From: CAZALT01 sp964485515
GTDB lineage: Bacteria > Actinomycetota > Acidimicrobiia > Acidimicrobiales > Acidimicrobilacustridaceae
Direction: 5' to 3'
Assembly (NCBI GenBank): GCA_964485515.1
Contig: CAZALT010000071.1
Location: 1 to 17,001, forward strand
Length of the DNA stretch: 17,001 nt
Numbering within the stretch: position 1 is the stretch's first letter; each line of letters opens with the position of its first letter. The notes under the pieces are model-generated. The model was not told the origin of the DNA and searched no databases. It saw nothing but the letters and a program-made list of their open reading frames with translations. The translations under genes were made by a program, and so were the position numbers. Positions 14,128 through 17,001 of the stretch are shown here, one piece after another.

Positions 14128-14934
14128 ATGCGTACTTCGTCACGACGTGCCGGCTCGCTGCTCGTCGGCGCCATCGGGGTGACAGCGGTGCTGCTGCTGC
14201 CGTCGGCCGCGCAGGCCGCCGACGTCACCAACGGCAGCTTCGAGGACGGCACCACCGGGTGGACGATCGAGGACTGGCCCGAGAGCAACGGCACGTGGAG
14301 CGCGGTCGAAGCAACGGTGGGTCCGCTGTCGGAGAACGAGATCCCCGCGGCCACGTGCGGGGACTACCAGGCCGTCTTCGACCAGAACGAGGAATCCTCG
14401 TCGGTCATCTACCAGGACCTCGTGGTCGACGCCGATTCCACCTCGACGCTGACGTTCACCCACTGGTACCAGAACGCCAACATCGAAGAGCAAGAGGGTC
14501 TGGAACTCCAGGGCCTCCCCAGTTCGGAGTTCGTTCCTTCAGCGCCGGGTGACGCCATCTGGGCGACGCCGGACAACCTCGATCCCGGGGGCGACGAGGC
14601 CAACCAGCAGTACCGGATCGACGTCGTCGATCCCGCGGCCGATCCCTTCTCGCTGGCGCCGGACGACGTCTTGCTGAACGTGTTCCGCACGGTCGACGGC
14701 GATCCGGCATCGATTGCACCGACCGAGATCTCCGTCGACCTGACGACGTTCGCCGGTCAGACCGTACGGCTTCGCTTCGCGGGCGTCGCCGGCGAGTACT
14801 ACCTGAACGCCGGAGTCGACTGCGTCGAGCTGGCCGCGGTCGCGAGCACCACGACCACCACGGCGCCGAGCACCACCACCACCACCGCTGCTGCGGCTGC
14901 AGCGCAGGCCGTCGCGCCGCGCTACGCCGGCTGA
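14128..14934 (+). CDS. secreted protein with Thr-rich tail
   Basis: The 268-aa precursor has a Sec signal peptide (arginines at 2-7, hydrophobic core 11-24, SAAQA then cleavage after Ala30). The mature protein begins ADVTNGSFEDGTTGW, an opening common in beta-sandwich, carbohydrate-binding-like modules. Two cysteines (AATCGDY and GVDCVEL) could form a disulfide between the start and end of the sandwich. After about 236 comes a TTTTTAPSTTTTT tail, an Ala run and the end VAPRYAG. No membrane segment follows, so it should be released, not anchored. The ATG at 14128 has GGGAGA 7 nt upstream. A TAGCGT box is at 14073-14078. Binding partners are unknown. Confidence 0.8.
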   Translation: MRTSSRRAGSLLVGAIGVTAVLLLPSAAQAADVTNGSFEDGTTGWTIEDWPESNGTWSAVEATVGPLSENEIPAATCGDYQAVFDQNEESSSVIYQDLVVDADSTSTLTFTHWYQNANIEEQEGLELQGLPSSEFVPSAPGDAIWATPDNLDPGGDEANQQYRIDVVDPAADPFSLAPDDVLLNVFRTVDGDPASIAPTEISVDLTTFAGQTVRLRFAGVAGEYYLNAGVDCVELAAVASTTTTTAPSTTTTTAAAAAAQAVAPRYAG

Positions 14935-14954
14935 TCCTTCCGGCCTCGTGCCGT

Positions 14955-14991
14955 GCGCATCTCGTGCCGCGAACCGCGGTGCGAGATGCGC
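14955..14991. terminator. 16-bp hairpin between convergent genes
   Basis: The arms 14955-14970 and 14976-14991 pair over 16 bp (14 Watson-Crick, two G-U) with a GAACC loop. It lies 20 bp after the secreted-protein stop and 71 bp from the amidohydrolase stop, and can serve both strands. No T-run follows, so the efficiency is uncertain. Confidence 0.65.
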
Positions 14992-14995
14992 TCGC

Positions 14996-15051
14996 TCGAG
15001 TGTGGGCGATGCGAGTGTGGGCGGTGCGAGTGCGAGTGCGAGTGCTGGTGG
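14996..15051. repeat. tandem CGAGTG-type repeats
   Basis: The unit CGAGTGTGGGCGRTG occurs twice and is followed by CGAGTG repeated three times and then CTGGTGGTG. The array sits at the 3' side of the amidohydrolase stop, in the gap between convergent genes. Confidence 0.75.
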
Positions 15052-15062
15052 TGCAGGGGGGA

Positions 15063-16616
15063 TCAGACGGAGGGCTTGATCGGCTGGCCTGGCGTCTGCG
15101 CGGTGTCGTTCACGCCGTCGCGGCGCACGACGGTGCCGAGCACCAGCACGTGACGCACACCCACGGCTTCTTGGGCCGGATCGGCCAACGTGGAGGCGTC
15201 GGCCACCGTCGTGGGGTCGAACACGGTGATGTCGGCGTCGGCGCCGATCTGAAGCCGACCTTTGCGCTGCATCTGCGGCGATCGGGCTTCGAGCCGCCGG
15301 GCGGGGAGGATCGTCATCTTCGCCAGTCCGTCGCGCAGCGACAGCACGTTCAGCTCACGGACGTAGTGGCCGAGCAGTCGCGTGAAGCAGCCGGTGGCCC
15401 GCGGGTGGTTGTTGTTGCCCGGTTCGAGGATGGCATCGCTGCCGATCATGACCCACGGGGCCTGCAACGCAGCTTCGACGTCGGCCGCGGGGATGGCATG
15501 GGCCGCGACGAGGGTCTTGTCCCGCCGAGCGCGAGCGAACGTGGACTCGTCTAGGGGTTCGCCGACGCCGGGGATCTCGAGATCGCGGTAGGTGATGCCG
15601 AACCGCTCCTGCCAGCCGTCGGCGAACCGGGCGGATCCCGCGCTCGTCGCCCAGAAGTCGTACGGGTACATGCAGGCTGTGACGTCGAGGCCGCTGGCCC
15701 GCGCCGCGTCGATCTTCGCGATGGCTTCGGGTATGACGTGGGTGGCCATGCTCGTGATGTGGTCGACGTGCACACCGACGCCGGTGTCCTGCGCGACCTT
15801 CAAGAGCTCGTCGATGGCGGCGAGGCTGCCCTCCTCCGCGGTACCCGGGTAGGACCAGCGGATGTGGGAGAACAGCGGGAGCTGGTACTTGGCGGCCACC
15901 GCGCCCAGCGCGGTGATCTCGTCGGCCTCGACCCACGGGGTGTACTCGGGCTCGACGTCGACGCCCATCCAGCCGTCCGAGATGCCCTGCTCGAAGAGCC
16001 GCTCGAGCTCGCCGATCTGGGCAGGTGTCGCGGCCCGGGTGGGGATCTTCGCGACGACCGAGCGCATGTGGGGATCGTCGAACGCGCCGCCGTAGTGGAT
16101 GGGGGGCACGTTGCCCTCGGCGCCGAAGGCGTCGAAGAAGCTGCTGGCGGTGTCGTTGATGCCGTGCATGCCGAGGTTGGTCGTCACGCCGTCGGCGACC
16201 TTGTACCAGACCCCATACGAGACCGGTTCGTAGGACAGCACGTCGATGAAGCCGGGTGAGACGACCATGCCGGTGGCGTCGAGGGTCTCGGTACCGACGA
16301 GCGGATCGGTGCTGATGGCGGTGATCGTCCCGTCGTCGATGCCGACGTTGGCCACCTGGTCGTAGCCCGTGGCGGGATCGATCACGCGCCCGTTGGCGAT
16401 GACCCGCTCGAAGGTGTGGCCGGGCGGTGCCGCCTGGGCGCCCTCCATGGTGGTGGGGCCGACGGGACGGTCGGGTTCGCGAACGATGACGTTGGTCGTG
16501 CCCTCGGCTGACGTCGAGCCGGAAGCGAAGAACCGGCTGGCCGCGTCGAGCCGGCTGAGGCCGAGCACGGTGGCGGCGCCGAATCCGCCGACGACCAGCA
16601 ACTTCCGACGGTTCAT
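15063..16616 (-). CDS. Tat-exported amidohydrolase, D-aminoacylase family
   Basis: This 517-aa metal-dependent amidohydrolase belongs to the N-acyl-D-amino-acid deacylase group. The N-terminus MNRRKLLVVGGFGAA is a short twin-arginine-type signal, so it is probably exported folded. The scaffold reads VIDPATGYDQVANVGI, SPGFIDVLSYEP (122-132), LFSHIR with His251, HVDHIT with His283 and His286, and MIGSDA with Asp394, then NNNHPRATGCFTRLLGHYVREL. The usual HxH after GFIDV is replaced by Leu127 and Tyr129, so one metal site is likely missing. The ATG at 16616 starts the Tat motif; longer starts add 18 residues of no family likeness. Substrate is unknown. Confidence 0.85.
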   Translation of the reverse strand: MNRRKLLVVGGFGAATVLGLSRLDAASRFFASGSTSAEGTTNVIVREPDRPVGPTTMEGAQAAPPGHTFERVIANGRVIDPATGYDQVANVGIDDGTITAISTDPLVGTETLDATGMVVSPGFIDVLSYEPVSYGVWYKVADGVTTNLGMHGINDTASSFFDAFGAEGNVPPIHYGGAFDDPHMRSVVAKIPTRAATPAQIGELERLFEQGISDGWMGVDVEPEYTPWVEADEITALGAVAAKYQLPLFSHIRWSYPGTAEEGSLAAIDELLKVAQDTGVGVHVDHITSMATHVIPEAIAKIDAARASGLDVTACMYPYDFWATSAGSARFADGWQERFGITYRDLEIPGVGEPLDESTFARARRDKTLVAAHAIPAADVEAALQAPWVMIGSDAILEPGNNNHPRATGCFTRLLGHYVRELNVLSLRDGLAKMTILPARRLEARSPQMQRKGRLQIGADADITVFDPTTVADASTLADPAQEAVGVRHVLVLGTVVRRDGVNDTAQTPGQPIKPSV

Positions 16617-16678
16617 GGTGCTCTCGGGCTGCTCGGGGGGTTGGGCGGAGCGCTCGCCCGGGGGAGACACGGCAGTCG

Positions 16679-16707
16679 AGGGTATCGGCGCGAAGGGCGA
16701 AAGTCAG
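16679..16707 (-). promoter_or_regulatory. amidohydrolase promoter
   Basis: On the minus strand CTGACT (16702-16707) and TACCCT (16679-16684) are separated by exactly 17 bp. The start would be near 16671, giving a 5' leader of about 55 nt. This separates the amidohydrolase from the transporter gene upstream. Confidence 0.5.
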
Positions 16708-16758
16708 ACCGCGACCTTCCGACGGCTTATCGGATCGAAGTCCAGCGGAGGGATCGAG

Positions 16759-16772
16759 GTCGACCGGTCGAC
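16759..16772. terminator. palindrome abutting the solute-binding protein stop
   Basis: GTCGACCGGTCGAC is a perfect 14-bp palindrome next to the stop codon, and GAG/CTC flanks extend it with one bulged G. It shares the core GACCGGTC-like symmetry of the palindrome at 7721-7740. No T-run follows on the minus strand. Confidence 0.35.
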
Positions 16773-17001
16773 TCAGAAGCCGCCTTCGTTGTAGTCGGTG
16801 AGCGCCTGGGTGGTCTCGGACTGCGTCGTGGCGATCGCGGCGGCGGGATCGGCGCCGGTCAGGAGGCTGGCCAGGGTGTCGCGCAACGAGTCCCGGTACT
16901 TGCTGAACGGGCCCATGGTCGGTCCGGGGTTGTCGACCGACACGCCCGACAGCTGGTCGTAGGAGATGCGCAGCCACGGGCCGATCATGTCGGTGTCCCA
17001 G
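16773..17001 (-). CDS. ABC transporter solute-binding protein, C-terminus only
   Basis: Only the last 75 residues lie in the window; the gene runs past the right edge. The end (WDTDMIGPWLRISYDQL, NPGPTMGPFSKYRDSLRDTL, then a helix and DYNEGGF) fits the C-terminal lobe of family 1 solute-binding proteins for sugars or glycerol-3-phosphate. These bind substrate outside the cell for import. The stop TGA is at 16773-16775 and a palindrome GTCGACCGGTCGAC (16759-16772) abuts it. The ligand cannot be inferred. Confidence 0.7.
   Translation of the reverse strand, partial: WDTDMIGPWLRISYDQLSGVSVDNPGPTMGPFSKYRDSLRDTLASLLTGADPAAAIATTQSETTQALTDYNEGGF

Noticed and set aside
14838..14934. LPXTG sorting signal
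   Set aside because: No LPXTG-like motif followed by a hydrophobic segment and positive tail is present.
14996..15051. CRISPR array
   Set aside because: The short direct repeats have no regular unique spacers; they are simple tandem repeats.

Overview
The window reads as a stretch of ordinary chromosome from a high-GC actinobacterium. The genes are dense on both strands. GreA, LeuB and an actinobacterial-style tRNA-Gln resemble their actinobacterial homologues as I remember them, and several genes seem to start directly behind a TAnnnT box, as leaderless actinobacterial genes do. A Thr-rich secreted protein and the overall gene mix suggest the class Acidimicrobiia, but that is inference and no marker gene settles it.

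Layout. Bases 1-1469 carry the 3' part of a Ppx/GppA phosphatase. Its end overlaps the convergent end of a greA - alpha/beta hydrolase pair on the minus strand (1421-3039). Divergent from greA is a branched-chain amino acid operon on the plus strand, leuB - ilvE - cimA (3306-6984). It is preceded by a short leader peptide rich in Leu, Val and Ile, a strong hairpin and an intrinsic terminator, which together look like a classical attenuator. After cimA comes a 48-bp palindromic element, then an AcpH/DUF479-like protein (7075-7728) and an unrecognised 177-aa protein (7786-8319). A lipoprotein L,D-transpeptidase (minus, 8387-9301) diverges from gltX (plus, 9363-10775). A YdcF/SanA-like membrane protein (10795-11397) follows gltX, bridged by an eight-codon mini-ORF. 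The second copy of the 48-bp palindrome follows ydcF.

The centre holds tRNA-Gln(CTG) and tRNA-Glu(CTC), each with its own promoter and terminator. An unrecognised 413-aa protein with His/Cys clusters (12083-13324) has dense dyad symmetry upstream and converges with a TetR regulator (minus, 13344-13958). The TetR gene diverges from a secreted two-cysteine protein with a Thr-rich tail (14128-14934), and a 20-bp inverted repeat in the shared gap could be the TetR operator. The right end holds a Tat-exported amidohydrolase of the D-aminoacylase family (minus, 15063-16616) and the C-terminus of an ABC transporter solute-binding protein (minus, 16773 to the edge).

How the genes work together. CimA makes citramalate from pyruvate and acetyl-CoA. 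LeuB oxidises both 3-isopropylmalate and the methylmalate from the citramalate route, and IlvE performs the last transamination. The operon therefore serves Leu and threonine-independent Ile synthesis, which fits a leader peptide reading Leu, Val and Ile. I saw no phage, transposon, CRISPR or defence system. The least explained items are the leu-operon attenuator, the repeated 48-bp palindrome, the dyads before the 413-aa gene, and the amidohydrolase lacking its usual HxH motif.
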